Assembly (NCBI RefSeq): GCF_002075345.1
Contig: NZ_NAEW01000023.1
Span: 1-43,884, forward strand
DNA from: Citrobacter braakii
GTDB taxonomy: Bacteria; Pseudomonadota; Gammaproteobacteria; Enterobacterales; Enterobacteriaceae
Direction of reading: 5' to 3'
Length of the DNA stretch: 43,884 bases
Both the position numbers and the translations under genes were made by a program. The notes below the pieces were generated by a model, which was not told where the DNA came from, did not search any database, and worked only from the letters and a program-made list of their open reading frames with translations. This document shows, in pieces, positions 8,348-17,352 of the stretch (position 1 is the first letter of the stretch; each line of letters opens with the position of its first letter).

Positions 8348-8715
8348 TGAGACACTGTGGCATAGGAATATCAGCGGAGGAGGACCTCTCTACCCTCCTG
8401 AACAGCACCATGGACGTTCTTGCTATAAGGGGGGCTGGCTAACACCCCATTATAAGGGGTACGAATAAGGTAACGGGGCTCGCATATAACCCCACACAGC
8501 AGTTGGCAGAAAGGATAACGGGATTTTTATCGGCGGGGATGAACAGAACTTTTACAGGCTCAAACGCTATACCGAAAAACATTATGCCCGGGCCACGTGT
8601 TGAGGGAAATGCCCGGGACTGTTTTTGCCGGGCCGGATATTACGTTCGCCGGATGCGTTGCGGACGCCGGCATTTCCCTGATTAATATCCGAACCGGAGA
8701 CAGTAGTAAAAATAG
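8348..8715. other. Non-coding debris between tetR remnant and satP-like gene
   Basis: About 370 bases with no supportable gene. It contains the right arm of the 46-bp repeat and two direct copies of ATGCCCGGG (8583 and 8609). No T-rich terminator hairpin was found for the leftward gene that ends at 8716. Confidence 0.5.
8433..8478 (-). repeat. 46-bp inverted repeat, right arm
   Basis: Perfect reverse complement of 7961–8006, separated from it by 426 bases. The identity over 46 bases in otherwise decayed sequence implies a recent duplication/inversion or selection on both arms. Confidence 0.85.
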
Positions 8716-9288
8716 CTACGGTGTCCGGGGTTCACCAACTGGCAAAACAGTACGACCGAACTGGCCGTTAAGCACTTCCCCCATTGCCAGGTAAACAGCG
8801 CTGGCCCCGCAGACTAATCCTGTCCACCCCGCGATGTGGATCACTAATACGCTGGAAATAATGTTCCCGACAGACAGCAGAATAAACAGCACAGCCAGAC
8901 TCAGGAAAACAAACTGCAGCATCCGGGCTGATTTCAGTGTGCCAAAAAACATTAACAGCGTGAATACTCCCCACAGCCCCAGATAAAAACCCAGGAATCC
9001 GGGATCTGGCGCATCTGCCAACCCCATCTTTGGCATTAACAAAACAGCGACCAGCGTCAGCCAGAAAGAGCCATAAGAGGCAAATGCGGTTAAACCAAAA
9101 GTGTTTCCTTTTTTGTATTCCAGAATTCCTGCAAGAATCTGGGCAATACCACCGTAAAAGATACCCATTGACAGAATAATATCGTCCATGGCGAAAAAAC
9201 CTGCGTTATGCAGATTAAGCAGAATAGTTGTCATGCCGAATGCAGCCAGGCCCAGCGGGGCCGGGTTAGCCAGCTCAGTATTGTTCAT
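8716..9288 (-). CDS. SatP/YaaH-family acetate/succinate transporter
   Basis: 190 residues, the usual length of the GPR1/FUN34/YaaH (AceTr) family. The signature NPAPLGLAAFGMTTILLN is at residues 8–25, and six hydrophobic segments follow. Start at 9288 is supported by AGGA just upstream. Family members carry acetate and succinate with protons across the inner membrane. It lies about 300 bases downstream of the carnitine operon in the same direction. Carnitine degradation feeds pyruvate and C2 metabolism, so co-location is sensible but not proof of co-regulation. It is a paralogue rather than certainly satP itself. Confidence 0.85.
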   Translation of the reverse strand: MNNTELANPAPLGLAAFGMTTILLNLHNAGFFAMDDIILSMGIFYGGIAQILAGILEYKKGNTFGLTAFASYGSFWLTLVAVLLMPKMGLADAPDPGFLGFYLGLWGVFTLLMFFGTLKSARMLQFVFLSLAVLFILLSVGNIISSVLVIHIAGWTGLVCGASAVYLAMGEVLNGQFGRTVLPVGEPRTP

Positions 9289-9589
9289 GGTTCCTCGCAG
9301 ATGAATTTATTATTGGCTTAATAAGAATAGTCCGGAAAATTATATGGTTTTTCCCATATCCTTTTATTTTTCAGGATGGTGCGGTTGATCACAATTAATT
9401 CTTAATGACTGAAGGAAAGCTCAGTAGGGGGAGACTGCAGTTTTTTTAATTAGAAGATCAGCCACTATCCCTGTCGGTTGCATACTGCCCGGGTCCGTTT
9501 ATTTATATAAACGTTTCTGTTTATAAACGTGTCTGTACGGATTACTGCGGGGGTTTTCATGTTCCCCGGCAGCGATCCGGAAAATGTGT
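9289..9589 (-). promoter_or_regulatory. satP-like upstream region / end of carnitine operon
   Basis: AT-rich at 9300–9400. A TGTGATCAACCGCACC half-match to a CRP site lies on the minus strand near 9379–9395; only one half is good. After the reductase stop the minus strand can form a GC stem (CTGCCGGGG … CCCCCGCAG, about 9543–9571) without a T-run. No gene. Confidence 0.3.
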
Positions 9590-10555
9590 TTACAGATCCA
9601 GAACCAGACGTTTTCCCTTTGCACGCGAGCAACAAATCAGCAGGCTTTTCTGGCAGGCTTTTTCTTCATCACTGAAATACTGGTCGCGGTGGTCGGCTTC
9701 CCCTTCCAGAATCATGGTTTCGCAGGTACCGCATACGCCTTCACGGCACAGACATTCGACCTTCGTGGCGTTGTTATTCTCAATCACCTGCAAAATGGTC
9801 ATGTCCCGGGGCACTATAAACTCGTGTCCGGAACGCGCCAGCACTAGGGTAAATTCATCGCCGTCTTTATCCTCAACAATAAATTGTTCAAAGTGTAGCT
9901 GACTGGCCGGCACTTTATGCCGTCCGGCAGCGGTTTTCACCGCGCCGCTAAGCGCGGCCGGGCCGCAGGTATAAACGTGAGTGTCAGGGGCGAGGTCGGC
10001 GAACAGACGCGGGAGGTCGAGGCGGCTGCCGAGGGCGGATACGTGAATAGTGACCCGCTCGCGCCACGGGGAGGCGCTGAGCTCGTCGACAAATGCGTTA
10101 CTGTCGGCATCGTGGAAACAGTAGTGCAGCTGCCAGTCGGCCTGACGCTGTTCCAGTTGTGGAATATATGAGAGAAATGGTGTAATGCCGATGCCGCCGG
10201 CGATCAGCAGATGCTTACGCGCCTGCGGGTCGATGGCGAACAGATTGTTGGGTGTCGATACCGTCAGGGTATCGCCCGGCCGCACCTGCTGATGCATAAA
10301 GCGCGAGCCGCCTTTTGACGGCGATTCGAGACGGACGGCAATCTGCCAGCTTGTGGTATCCAGTGGCGAGCTCATCAGCGAGTAGGCGTTACTGTAGCAC
10401 TGACCGCCGTCCTGCATCCTGACAATAATATGGCTGCCACCGCTGAATGATGGCAGCGGCCCGCCGCCTGGTGATACCAGCGTAAAACGCTTAACCCGGG
10501 GGGTTACCTGTTCAACATCGCGAACGATAACCTCAGACATGTGATAATCAGACAT
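9590..10555 (-). CDS. cntB: Carnitine monooxygenase reductase subunit
   Basis: 321 residues from the ATG at 10555, which has GGAG 7–8 bases upstream and matches the start of E. coli YeaX (MSDY…). The N-terminal FAD/FMN domain has RFTLVSPGG and YSNAYSLMSSP. The nucleotide-binding fold has AGGIGITPFLSYI and THVYTCGP. The C-terminal plant-type 2Fe-2S ferredoxin has CLCREGVCGTCET plus a distant LLICCS. This is the phthalate-dioxygenase-reductase order. It passes electrons from NAD(P)H to the Rieske oxygenase encoded two genes upstream. Confidence 0.93.
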   Translation of the reverse strand: MSDYHMSEVIVRDVEQVTPRVKRFTLVSPGGGPLPSFSGGSHIIVRMQDGGQCYSNAYSLMSSPLDTTSWQIAVRLESPSKGGSRFMHQQVRPGDTLTVSTPNNLFAIDPQARKHLLIAGGIGITPFLSYIPQLEQRQADWQLHYCFHDADSNAFVDELSASPWRERVTIHVSALGSRLDLPRLFADLAPDTHVYTCGPAALSGAVKTAAGRHKVPASQLHFEQFIVEDKDGDEFTLVLARSGHEFIVPRDMTILQVIENNNATKVECLCREGVCGTCETMILEGEADHRDQYFSDEEKACQKSLLICCSRAKGKRLVLDL

Positions 10556-10607
10556 CGCTGAACTCCGTAAAAATCCCGGCGCTGCAGGCACCGCCGGGAG
10601 CGCGCAT

Positions 10608-12056
10608 TTACAATCCCTGGCAGAGATACTTCATCTCCAGGTAATCCTCGATTCCGTGTTCTGAGCCCTCGCGACCTAGGCCGGACTGTTTCACCCCGCC
10701 AAATGGCACCACTTCGCTGGAAATCAGCCCGGTATTGATACCAACCATGCCGTACTCCAGTTGCTCAGACACGCGCCAGATGCGGGCGGCATCGTTGCTG
10801 TAGAAATAGGCGGCAAGGCCGTAGAGGGTGTCATTGGCCTGTCTGATGACCTGCTGCTCATCCTCAAATTTCACCAGCGCGGCCACAGGGCCGAAAATCT
10901 CTTCCTGCAGCAGCAGCGACCCCGGCTGTACGTCACCGATAACCGTTGGCGTGAAGAAATTCCCGCCCGGCGCATGCGCTGTACCTCCGGTTAACAGCGT
11001 GGCGCCGCGGTTCAGGGCATCGTCAAGCAGGGACTGCACTTTGTGTCCGGCGTCGGCGTTAATCAGCGGGCCAACCTGCACTCCCTCTTCGCAGCCGTCG
11101 CCGACTTTCAGGGCGGCGACGCGGGCGATGAATTTATCGCAGAACTGGTCGTAGACGGCGCGGTGAATATAGAAGCGATTGACGCAGACGCAGGTCTGCC
11201 CGGCGTTGCGGAACTTGGCTGCCAGCGCCCCCCCGACGGCTTTATCGATATCGGCATCGTCGAAGACGATAAACGGCGCGTTACCGCCGAGCTCCAGAGA
11301 GATTTTTTTAACCGACCCGGCGCACTGGCGCATCAGCACGCGGCCCACCTCAGTCGACCCGGTAAAGGAGAGCTTACGTACCCGTTCATCGCCGGTGAAT
11401 ACCGCGCCAATCTCGTGCGACTGGCCGGTGACGATGTTAATGACGCCCGGCGGGAACCCGGCCTGAATCGCCAGCTCCGCCATCGCCAGCGCGGTATACG
11501 GCGTTTCGTTCGCCGGCTTGATAACCATCGTACAGCCGGCGGCGAGCGCCGGCCCGGCTTTACGGGTGATCATCGCCGCCGGGAAGTTCCACGGGGTGAT
11601 TGCCGCGCAGACGCCGACGCCCTGGCGGATCACCATCAGGCGTCTGTCGGCATCTGGTGAGGGGATAATCTCGCCGTTGACGCGTTTACCCTGCTCGGCA
11701 AACCACTCGATAAACGAGGCGGCATAGGCGATTTCACCTTCTGCTTCTGCCAGTGGTTTCCCCTGTTCGGCGGTCATTATCTGCGCCAGAGCGGTTTTAT
11801 TTTCGAGGATTAAACGGTGCCAGTTCTTCAGTAATGCGGCACGTTGTGCTGCGGTGAGTGCCCGCCACGCCGGGAGTGCCGTGGTGGCGGCATCCACAGC
11901 CTGTTGCGCTTCCGTGCGGCCCATATTGGGGATCAGGCCTACCGTCATGCCGGTTGACGGATTGCTGACGGCAAGCGTGGTACCGTCGGCGGCATCGCGC
12001 CAGACTCCGGCAATCAGCGCCTGCTGGCGGAAAAGGGTAGTGTGGAACACGGACAT
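10608..12056 (-). CDS. GabD-like aldehyde dehydrogenase, probable malic semialdehyde dehydrogenase
   Basis: 482 residues, the same length as E. coli GabD and alike throughout. PWNFPAAMITRKAGPALAAG, FTGSTEVGR, the general-base glutamate in ELGGNAPF and the catalytic cysteine in GQTCVC are all present. By family it would be called NAD(P)-dependent succinate-semialdehyde dehydrogenase. Its place between the oxygenase and reductase of carnitine cleavage makes malic semialdehyde the likely substrate, giving malate. E. coli K-12 has no such gene between yeaW and yeaX. Spacing is 17 bases after cntA and about 50 before cntB, so it belongs to the operon. Confidence 0.9.
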   Translation of the reverse strand: MSVFHTTLFRQQALIAGVWRDAADGTTLAVSNPSTGMTVGLIPNMGRTEAQQAVDAATTALPAWRALTAAQRAALLKNWHRLILENKTALAQIMTAEQGKPLAEAEGEIAYAASFIEWFAEQGKRVNGEIIPSPDADRRLMVIRQGVGVCAAITPWNFPAAMITRKAGPALAAGCTMVIKPANETPYTALAMAELAIQAGFPPGVINIVTGQSHEIGAVFTGDERVRKLSFTGSTEVGRVLMRQCAGSVKKISLELGGNAPFIVFDDADIDKAVGGALAAKFRNAGQTCVCVNRFYIHRAVYDQFCDKFIARVAALKVGDGCEEGVQVGPLINADAGHKVQSLLDDALNRGATLLTGGTAHAPGGNFFTPTVIGDVQPGSLLLQEEIFGPVAALVKFEDEQQVIRQANDTLYGLAAYFYSNDAARIWRVSEQLEYGMVGINTGLISSEVVPFGGVKQSGLGREGSEHGIEDYLEMKYLCQGL

Positions 12057-12073
12057 ACAGACTCCTGTAGTGA

Positions 12074-13198
12074 TTACGGCCGGAATACCTGAGCCACAAG
12101 ATGATGGAAATGGGCAATACCGTGCTCGGAGATCCCGCTGCCGCTGCTGTCGGCCATAATGCGTCCCTGACCGCGATAACCGCGGGATTTCAGCCCCTTC
12201 TGTACACTCTCTACCAGCCGTAAGTCTTCCGGCCGGAAAACGTCACGGTACCACTCAATCAGCGATTTCTGCTCACTGGTCAGTTCGTCACTGGTGAAGT
12301 AGATGTCGTAGTTCTGCAGGGTGGTCTCTTCATTCACAGGGAACTCATAGATGACGGTCATCATGCCTTTGATCGGCGGGACGTTAAACATGGTGCACGG
12401 CCACAGCCAGAAACCGTGGAATGCGGCATCGGTACCTTCTTCGAACTTAAACGACTGTTCGGATGGCCTGGCGAAACCATACTGCAGCGTCCAGTTGCCG
12501 TGCATGGTGTGCCAGTAACGATCAACCTGAACGGAGTCGGAGAAGCCAGGATGTGCCGGACCGCAGTGGTAGCATTCCATATAGTTATCGACGATGTTCT
12601 TCCAGTTTGCCGGCGTAAGTGTGGTAAAGCGTGCCGCCAGCTTCAGGTCATGAACCTCCGGGCAGGCTTTCAGTACCTTGTCCTGCAGGCCCGGCAGTTG
12701 TGCTTCAACGCTGTCAGCCTCCGGGTTCATATTGATAAAAACGAACCCGGCGTACTCTTCGAGACGTACCGGTGTCAGCTGAGCCTTCTCACTGTCGAAA
12801 TTCGCCACGTTCTCGCAGTTACGGGCATGGGCGAGGGTGCCGTCAAGTCTGAAAGCCCAGGCATGATACGGGCAGGTAATCACATTTCTGGCTTTGCCTT
12901 CGCCGCTCAGCAACTGATGTCCACGGTGCGGGCAGACGTTATAGAAGGCCCGCAGGATATTGTCACGTCCGCGGACGACAACAATACTTTCGCCGATAAT
13001 TTCCCGGGTAATGTAGTCATTCGGCTTCGCCAGTTCACTGCTGTGGGCCACGCAGATCCAGCTGTTGGCAAAAATACGCTCTTTTTCGTACGCGAAGACC
13101 TCGCTGTCGGTATAGAAACGCGCCGGAATGGTCCAGGCATCCTGCGGGTTTGCGCAAAAGTTTTCCGGGAGGGTAAGTTCAGGACTGAGATTGCTCAT
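12074..13198 (-). CDS. cntA: Carnitine monooxygenase oxygenase subunit (Rieske type)
   Basis: 374 residues from the ATG at 13198, matching the start of E. coli YeaW (MSNLSP…). The Rieske 2Fe-2S ligands are C89-x-H91 (CPHRGH) and C109-x2-H112 (CPYHAW). The mononuclear iron site has E208, H211 and H216 in NYMECYHCGPAH. A glutamate, not the usual aspartate, bridges the two centres, which is the known mark of carnitine oxygenases in this family. The reaction splits L-carnitine into trimethylamine and malic semialdehyde using O2 and electrons from CntB. It is followed 17 bases later by the aldehyde dehydrogenase. Confidence 0.95.
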   Translation of the reverse strand: MSNLSPELTLPENFCANPQDAWTIPARFYTDSEVFAYEKERIFANSWICVAHSSELAKPNDYITREIIGESIVVVRGRDNILRAFYNVCPHRGHQLLSGEGKARNVITCPYHAWAFRLDGTLAHARNCENVANFDSEKAQLTPVRLEEYAGFVFINMNPEADSVEAQLPGLQDKVLKACPEVHDLKLAARFTTLTPANWKNIVDNYMECYHCGPAHPGFSDSVQVDRYWHTMHGNWTLQYGFARPSEQSFKFEEGTDAAFHGFWLWPCTMFNVPPIKGMMTVIYEFPVNEETTLQNYDIYFTSDELTSEQKSLIEWYRDVFRPEDLRLVESVQKGLKSRGYRGQGRIMADSSGSGISEHGIAHFHHLVAQVFRP

Positions 13199-13234
13199 GT
13201 GAGTCACCTTTGATTATTGTGAGTAAGCGGTTTT

Positions 13235-14842
13235 TTACAGCGACTGACCGTCGCTTTTTAGTACCGCGCCGGGCGGCAACTGTCCGGACAGGCCGGCAGG
13301 TTCAGGAACATGTGTTTCAATCAGATGAACCGGCACGTGGGCGTAGTCCTGCCTTAACCAGCGCAGGAAGCCAGCAGTTTTCACCAGCAGGATGGCGAGG
13401 AACGGCAGGGCGGTCAGCACCACGGTGGTTTTCATGGTTTCCAGCGAGGCGCCGGTAAACAGGATCGACAGCGGGATGAGTGTAATGACCACGCACCAGA
13501 ACAGGCGCAGACCGCGTTCCGGCTCTTCCCCTTCCCGCAGGTTCCGGGTACTGGTGGCGGCCATGGTGTAAGCCACCGCATCCATATGCGAGGCAAGGAA
13601 AATAATCATCACAAGCAGATAAGCGGCGAGAAACAGTCTGCCGGCCGGCAGCGACATCAGTACCTGAGAAATGACTGTTTCACCACCGAGGGTCTGCATA
13701 ACGTGAGGAACGTTAATCACGTCGTTAACAAACTGGTGCATGGCGTAGCTTTCCATTACCCCGAAGAAAAACCAGCAGCCAGCAGTGCTTCCGAGGAGCA
13801 GCGCCCAGACCACTTCCTTTATTTTTCGCCCGCGGGAAACGCGGGTAACAAACATCGCCACGCCGGGGGTGTAGGAAATCCACCACAGCCAGTAGAAGAC
13901 GGTCCAGTTGCGGGTAAAGGCACCATCCCCCAGAGGGTCGGTGAACAGGCTCATCTGCAGGAAGTTCTGTGCCGTCAGGCCAACAGAGTTGATGATGTTA
14001 TTGGTGATGAACTCAGTCGGCCCGGCGATCAGTACAATCAGTGGCAGCAGGAATGCACCCCAGCCCGCTATGTTGCTCAGGCGCTTCATACCGTTGTTGA
14101 TGCCAGTCCATGAACTTATGCAGAAAATGCCACCGGAAAGCAGAATAACACATGCCTGTACCGTGAAATTATCCGGCAGGCCGGTCAGCGCCGACAGGCC
14201 CCGGGTGAAAGTGGCGGCCGTCACGACCAGAGAAATGGTTAATGCGCCGACGGTCGCGATCAGAAACATCAGGTCAACCAGCCGGCCCCAGAAACCCTGC
14301 GGATTCACGCCGGTAATCGCCGAGATAATGCCGGAGAGGCTGAGACCGTTGTTTTTCCGTACATGGAAGTGGTAGGCCATGATCAGCGAGGCCAGAGTGT
14401 AGGTGGCCCAGGCGCTGACCCCCCAGTGAAAAAAAGAGTAGGGAAGACTGTATTCCAGCGCTTTCGGTGTCAGCGGCGCGATATTCAGGCCCGGCGTCTG
14501 GTAGTAATAAGCCCACTCCACCACGCCCCAGTACAGTGTGGAGGAGCCGAGCCCGGCGCAGATAAACATAAACAGCCACGAGAGGGTACTGTATTCGGCT
14601 TTACCCTCGCCCAGGCGGATATTGCCGTACCTGCCTGTGGCCAGCCAGATCACCAGGCCCAGGATCAGCAGAACCAGTAGCTGGACGGCAGAGCCAAGCA
14701 GGCGGGTAATACCGTTAAAAAGGGTGTCTGCCGCCTGAGCGGATTGTTGCGGGAAGAGGCTTAATACGGTTGCGATAAGAAGAATGACCACCAGACTGAT
14801 GGCGATCAGCGGTACATCTTTTTTCTTTACATTGCTCAACAT
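13235..14842 (-). CDS. yeaV: BCCT-family betaine/carnitine transporter (YeaV-like)
   Basis: 535 residues from the ATG at 14842 (GGAG 7 bases upstream; an upstream start at 14860 is less likely). Twelve hydrophobic segments are present, with the BCCT hallmark region [20 protein letters not shown] followed by [11 protein letters not shown], and the early helix [15 protein letters not shown]. The family imports or exchanges quaternary ammonium compounds such as carnitine, gamma-butyrobetaine, choline and betaine. The downstream neighbours make carnitine or butyrobetaine the likely cargo. Substrate not proven by sequence alone. Confidence 0.9.
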   Translation of the reverse strand: MLSNVKKKDVPLIAISLVVILLIATVLSLFPQQSAQAADTLFNGITRLLGSAVQLLVLLILGLVIWLATGRYGNIRLGEGKAEYSTLSWLFMFICAGLGSSTLYWGVVEWAYYYQTPGLNIAPLTPKALEYSLPYSFFHWGVSAWATYTLASLIMAYHFHVRKNNGLSLSGIISAITGVNPQGFWGRLVDLMFLIATVGALTISLVVTAATFTRGLSALTGLPDNFTVQACVILLSGGIFCISSWTGINNGMKRLSNIAGWGAFLLPLIVLIAGPTEFITNNIINSVGLTAQNFLQMSLFTDPLGDGAFTRNWTVFYWLWWISYTPGVAMFVTRVSRGRKIKEVVWALLLGSTAGCWFFFGVMESYAMHQFVNDVINVPHVMQTLGGETVISQVLMSLPAGRLFLAAYLLVMIIFLASHMDAVAYTMAATSTRNLREGEEPERGLRLFWCVVITLIPLSILFTGASLETMKTTVVLTALPFLAILLVKTAGFLRWLRQDYAHVPVHLIETHVPEPAGLSGQLPPGAVLKSDGQSL

Positions 14843-14917
14843 GGGTGATCTCCCGGGCATAAACGCCGGTTTCCGGCTTTAGCCTGTCGTTGTTATCACT
14901 CTGCAGTGTCAGGGTTC

Positions 14918-14958
14918 ATTATATTTTCTGTTAACAATTAAATTATTTGTCTGTCACA
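14918..14958 (-). promoter_or_regulatory. Candidate yeaV promoter, CRP class II-like
   Basis: On the minus strand a consensus TATAAT (14918–14923) has no -35 at the right spacing. A CRP-like site with a good first half, TGTGACAGACAAATAA, ends at 14958 and is centred about 40 bases upstream of the predicted start. That is the arrangement of CRP-dependent class II promoters. Only one half-site is strong. Confidence 0.4.
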
Positions 14959-15051
14959 TAAATTAAACAACCGCCTGTCTGTGAAGATATAAAACACAGA
15001 ACGGAAATAATAAAACATGAGGTTGCTCAGGTTATTTCCTGTCCTGAAGCA

Positions 15052-15080
15052 ATAAAAAAAACCGCGTCAGTGACGCGGCT
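15052..15080 (-). terminator. Intrinsic terminator after dmlA
   Basis: On the minus strand, 21 bases or so after the dmlA stop, a GC-rich perfect stem (CCGCGTCA / TGACGCGG, 15062–15078, minimal loop) is followed by eight T residues. dmlA is therefore a separate transcript from yeaV and the genes below it, or they are joined only by read-through. Confidence 0.85.
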
Positions 15081-15099
15081 CCTGTTTTATGGTCTGACC

Positions 15100-16185
15100 T
15101 TAACGCAGAATCTCCCGGCAAATGGCTTCGCCAGCCTGTTGCGTTGAGGCGGTACCTTTCAGGTCGGCAGTTTTCGGGCCGCCGGTAAGGGTTTTCTCAA
15201 TCGCGGCCAGAATACCGTCATGCGCCGCTTTGTAACGTTCATCACCATTGCCGAGGAAGTCGAGCATCATCGCGCCGGCCCAGATGGTGGCGACAGGGTT
15301 GGCGATATTCTTTCCATAAATATCCGGAGCTGAGCCGTGAACCGGCTCAAACAGCGACGGGAACGTACGTTCCGGGTTAAGGTTTGCCGACGGTGCGATG
15401 CCGATGGTACCGGTACAGGCCGGACCGAGGTCGGAGAGAATATCGCCGAACAGGTTTGAACCGACCACCACGTCAAAGCGCTCCGGCTGCAGCACAAAAC
15501 GGGCACAGAGGATATCGATATGTTGCTTATCCCAGCGGATCTCAGGATATTGTTGTGCCATGGCCTCCACACGCTCGTCCCAGTAAGGCATGCTGATGGC
15601 CAGACCGTTGGACTTGGTGGCCGAGGTGAGCGTCCTGCGCGGGCGACTTTGCGCCAGTTCAAAGGCGTAGCGCAGGATGCGGTCAACGCCACGGCGGGTG
15701 AAGACGGACTCCTGAATCACCACTTCGTGTCCGGTACCTTCATTGAAGCGTCCACCGAGAGAGGAATATTCGCCTTCGGTATTCTCACGTACCACGTAAA
15801 AATCAATATCGCCGGCCTGTTTGCCTGCCAGCGGACAGGGAACCCCCGGGAACAGACGTACCGGACGCAGGTTGACGTACTGATCGAACCCGCGGCGGAA
15901 TTTCAGCAGAGACCCCCACAGCGAGATATGGTCCGGGACCGTATCCGGCCAGCCGACGGCACCGAAGTAGATGGCATCGAACTCTTTTAACTGTTCATGC
16001 CAGTCGTCCGGCATCATTTTCCCGTGGTGGGTATAATATTCGCAGCTCGCCCATTCGATTTGTTCAAAACTGAGTGACAGATCCCAGCGTTCCGCTGCAG
16101 CCTGCAGTACGCGAACACCTTCAGGCAGCACTTCTTTACCAATACCGTCACCCGGGATAGCGGCGATACGACAGGTTTTTTTCAT
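15100..16185 (-). CDS. dmlA: D-malate dehydrogenase (decarboxylating)
   Basis: 361 residues from the ATG at 16185 (a GTG at 16197 adds four residues). It is close to E. coli DmlA/YeaU along its whole length: IAAIPGDGIGKEVLPEGVRV at the start, KFRRGFDQYVNLRPVRLFPG, VVRENTEGEYSS, TSATKSNGLAISMPYWDERV, and the metal-binding NLFGDILSD with SLFEPVHGSAPDIYGK. It belongs to the isocitrate/isopropylmalate dehydrogenase family and converts D-malate to pyruvate and CO2 with NAD+. Here it would consume malate made from carnitine. Divergent from its regulator gene dmlR, 104 bases away. Confidence 0.95.
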   Translation of the reverse strand: MKKTCRIAAIPGDGIGKEVLPEGVRVLQAAAERWDLSLSFEQIEWASCEYYTHHGKMMPDDWHEQLKEFDAIYFGAVGWPDTVPDHISLWGSLLKFRRGFDQYVNLRPVRLFPGVPCPLAGKQAGDIDFYVVRENTEGEYSSLGGRFNEGTGHEVVIQESVFTRRGVDRILRYAFELAQSRPRRTLTSATKSNGLAISMPYWDERVEAMAQQYPEIRWDKQHIDILCARFVLQPERFDVVVGSNLFGDILSDLGPACTGTIGIAPSANLNPERTFPSLFEPVHGSAPDIYGKNIANPVATIWAGAMMLDFLGNGDERYKAAHDGILAAIEKTLTGGPKTADLKGTASTQQAGEAICREILR

Positions 16186-16289
16186 TCCGGCTCTCACTTA
16201 TTAACAATGAAAATTGACTTCTCCCCTTATCCTATAATTGACTGGTTACTCTTTAATTCTGCTAACTGGTGAAACACAAAACACAGTTC
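16186..16289. promoter_or_regulatory. dmlA–dmlR divergent control region
   Basis: About 100 AT-rich bases between divergent starts. Two direct copies of AATTGACT lie 24 bases apart (near 16212 and 16236), a spacing suited to a LysR-type regulator binding two helical turns apart. A TATAAT occurs at about 16231–16236. Which hexamers serve which gene is not clear. Confidence 0.35.
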
Positions 16290-17222
16290 ATGAATAATCT
16301 GCCGCTGCTGAATGATTTACGCGTGTTTATGCTGGTTGCCCGTCGGGCCGGGTTCGCCGCTGCCGCTGAAGAACTGGGCGTTTCACCGGCCTTTGTCAGC
16401 AAGCGGGTCTCGCTGCTGGAGCAGACGCTCCATGTGGTGCTTCTGCGCCGTACCACCCGGCGGGTGGTTATCACTGAAGAGGGCGAGCGGATTTACGAAT
16501 GGGCGCAGCGTATTTTACAGGATATCGGATAGATGATGGACGAGCTTTCCGATGTCCGGCAGGTGCCGCAGGGAGCGCTGCGCATTATCAGCAGCTTTGG
16601 CTTTGGCCGGCGGGTGGTGGCGCCGGCACTGTCGGCACTGTCGCGGGAATATCCGCAGCTGGAGATACGCTTTGACGTTGAAGACAGGCTGATCGATCTG
16701 GTGAATGAAAGCGTCGATTTGGATATTCGGGTCGGCGATGATATTGCACCTGATCTTATCGCCCGCAGGCTGGCGAGCAATCAGCGTGTCCTCTGTGCGT
16801 CGCCGGCGTTTTTATCCCGTTATCCGGTTCCCCGGCAGCTCAGCGATCTCACCACTTTACCGTGTCTGGTTATCAAAGAACGTGATCATCCGTTCGGCGT
16901 CTGGCAGTTGCAGAATAAAGAGGGGGAACAGACTGTCAAGGTGACCGGGCCGCTCTCTTCCAACCATGGAGAAATCGTTCATCAGTGGTGTCTCGATGGA
17001 CAGGGGATTGCGCTGCGTTCATGGTGGGATGTCAGTGAGAATATCGCCAGCGGTCGTTTGATTCGTGTGCTGCCGGACTATTATCAGTCCGCAGATGTCT
17101 GGGCGGTGTACGTATCGCGGCTGGCGACCTCAGCCAGAATCCGGACCACAGTGGAGTTTCTGCGACACTATTTTCAGCAGCACTATCCACAGCAGTGTAT
17201 CGTGAGCGGAGAAGTGAAATAG
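16290..17222 (+). pseudogene. dmlR: LysR-type activator DmlR, interrupted by an amber codon
   Basis: The frame from the ATG at 16290 (MNNLPLLNDLRVFMLV, as in E. coli DmlR) runs to a TAG at 16530–16532 and continues in the same frame to 17222. The first part is the winged helix-turn-helix (VARRAGFAAAAEELGVSPAF, VSKRVSLLEQ). The second part is the complete effector domain (VPQGALRIISSFGFG … DLDIRVGDDIAPDLIARRLA … DGQGIALRSWWDVSENIASG). E. coli has a CAG glutamine at the stop, so one C-to-T change explains it. Two ATG codons follow the stop directly, so the effector domain might be re-initiated separately. As written no full-length activator is made; sequencing error or suppression is possible. 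Confidence 0.9.
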
Positions 17223-17352
17223 TCAACGACGGATGTATGCTGCGGAGAGTATTACAGGTACGTCACTATTCTGCAGAATCGTCAGCGGCCAGGAACTGAG
17301 CCTGTAGTTTTGCTGGGAAAGCCGCTTTATGATGCCAGATCAAACACGTCTG

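Noticed and set aside
7961-8478. 46-bp repeats as the ends of an insertion sequence
   Set aside because: The enclosed 426 bases have no transposase and include TetR-like coding sequence, so an ordinary IS is not supported.
9379-9395. CRP site before the satP-like gene
   Set aside because: Only one half-site matches well; kept as a remark, not as a feature.
11043-11660. Open frame of 205 residues antisense to the aldehyde dehydrogenase gene
   Set aside because: It mirrors a high-GC conserved gene on the other strand and has no family features.
12416-13213. 265-residue frame antisense to cntA
   Set aside because: Shadow of the strongly conserved oxygenase gene; no ribosome site or domain.
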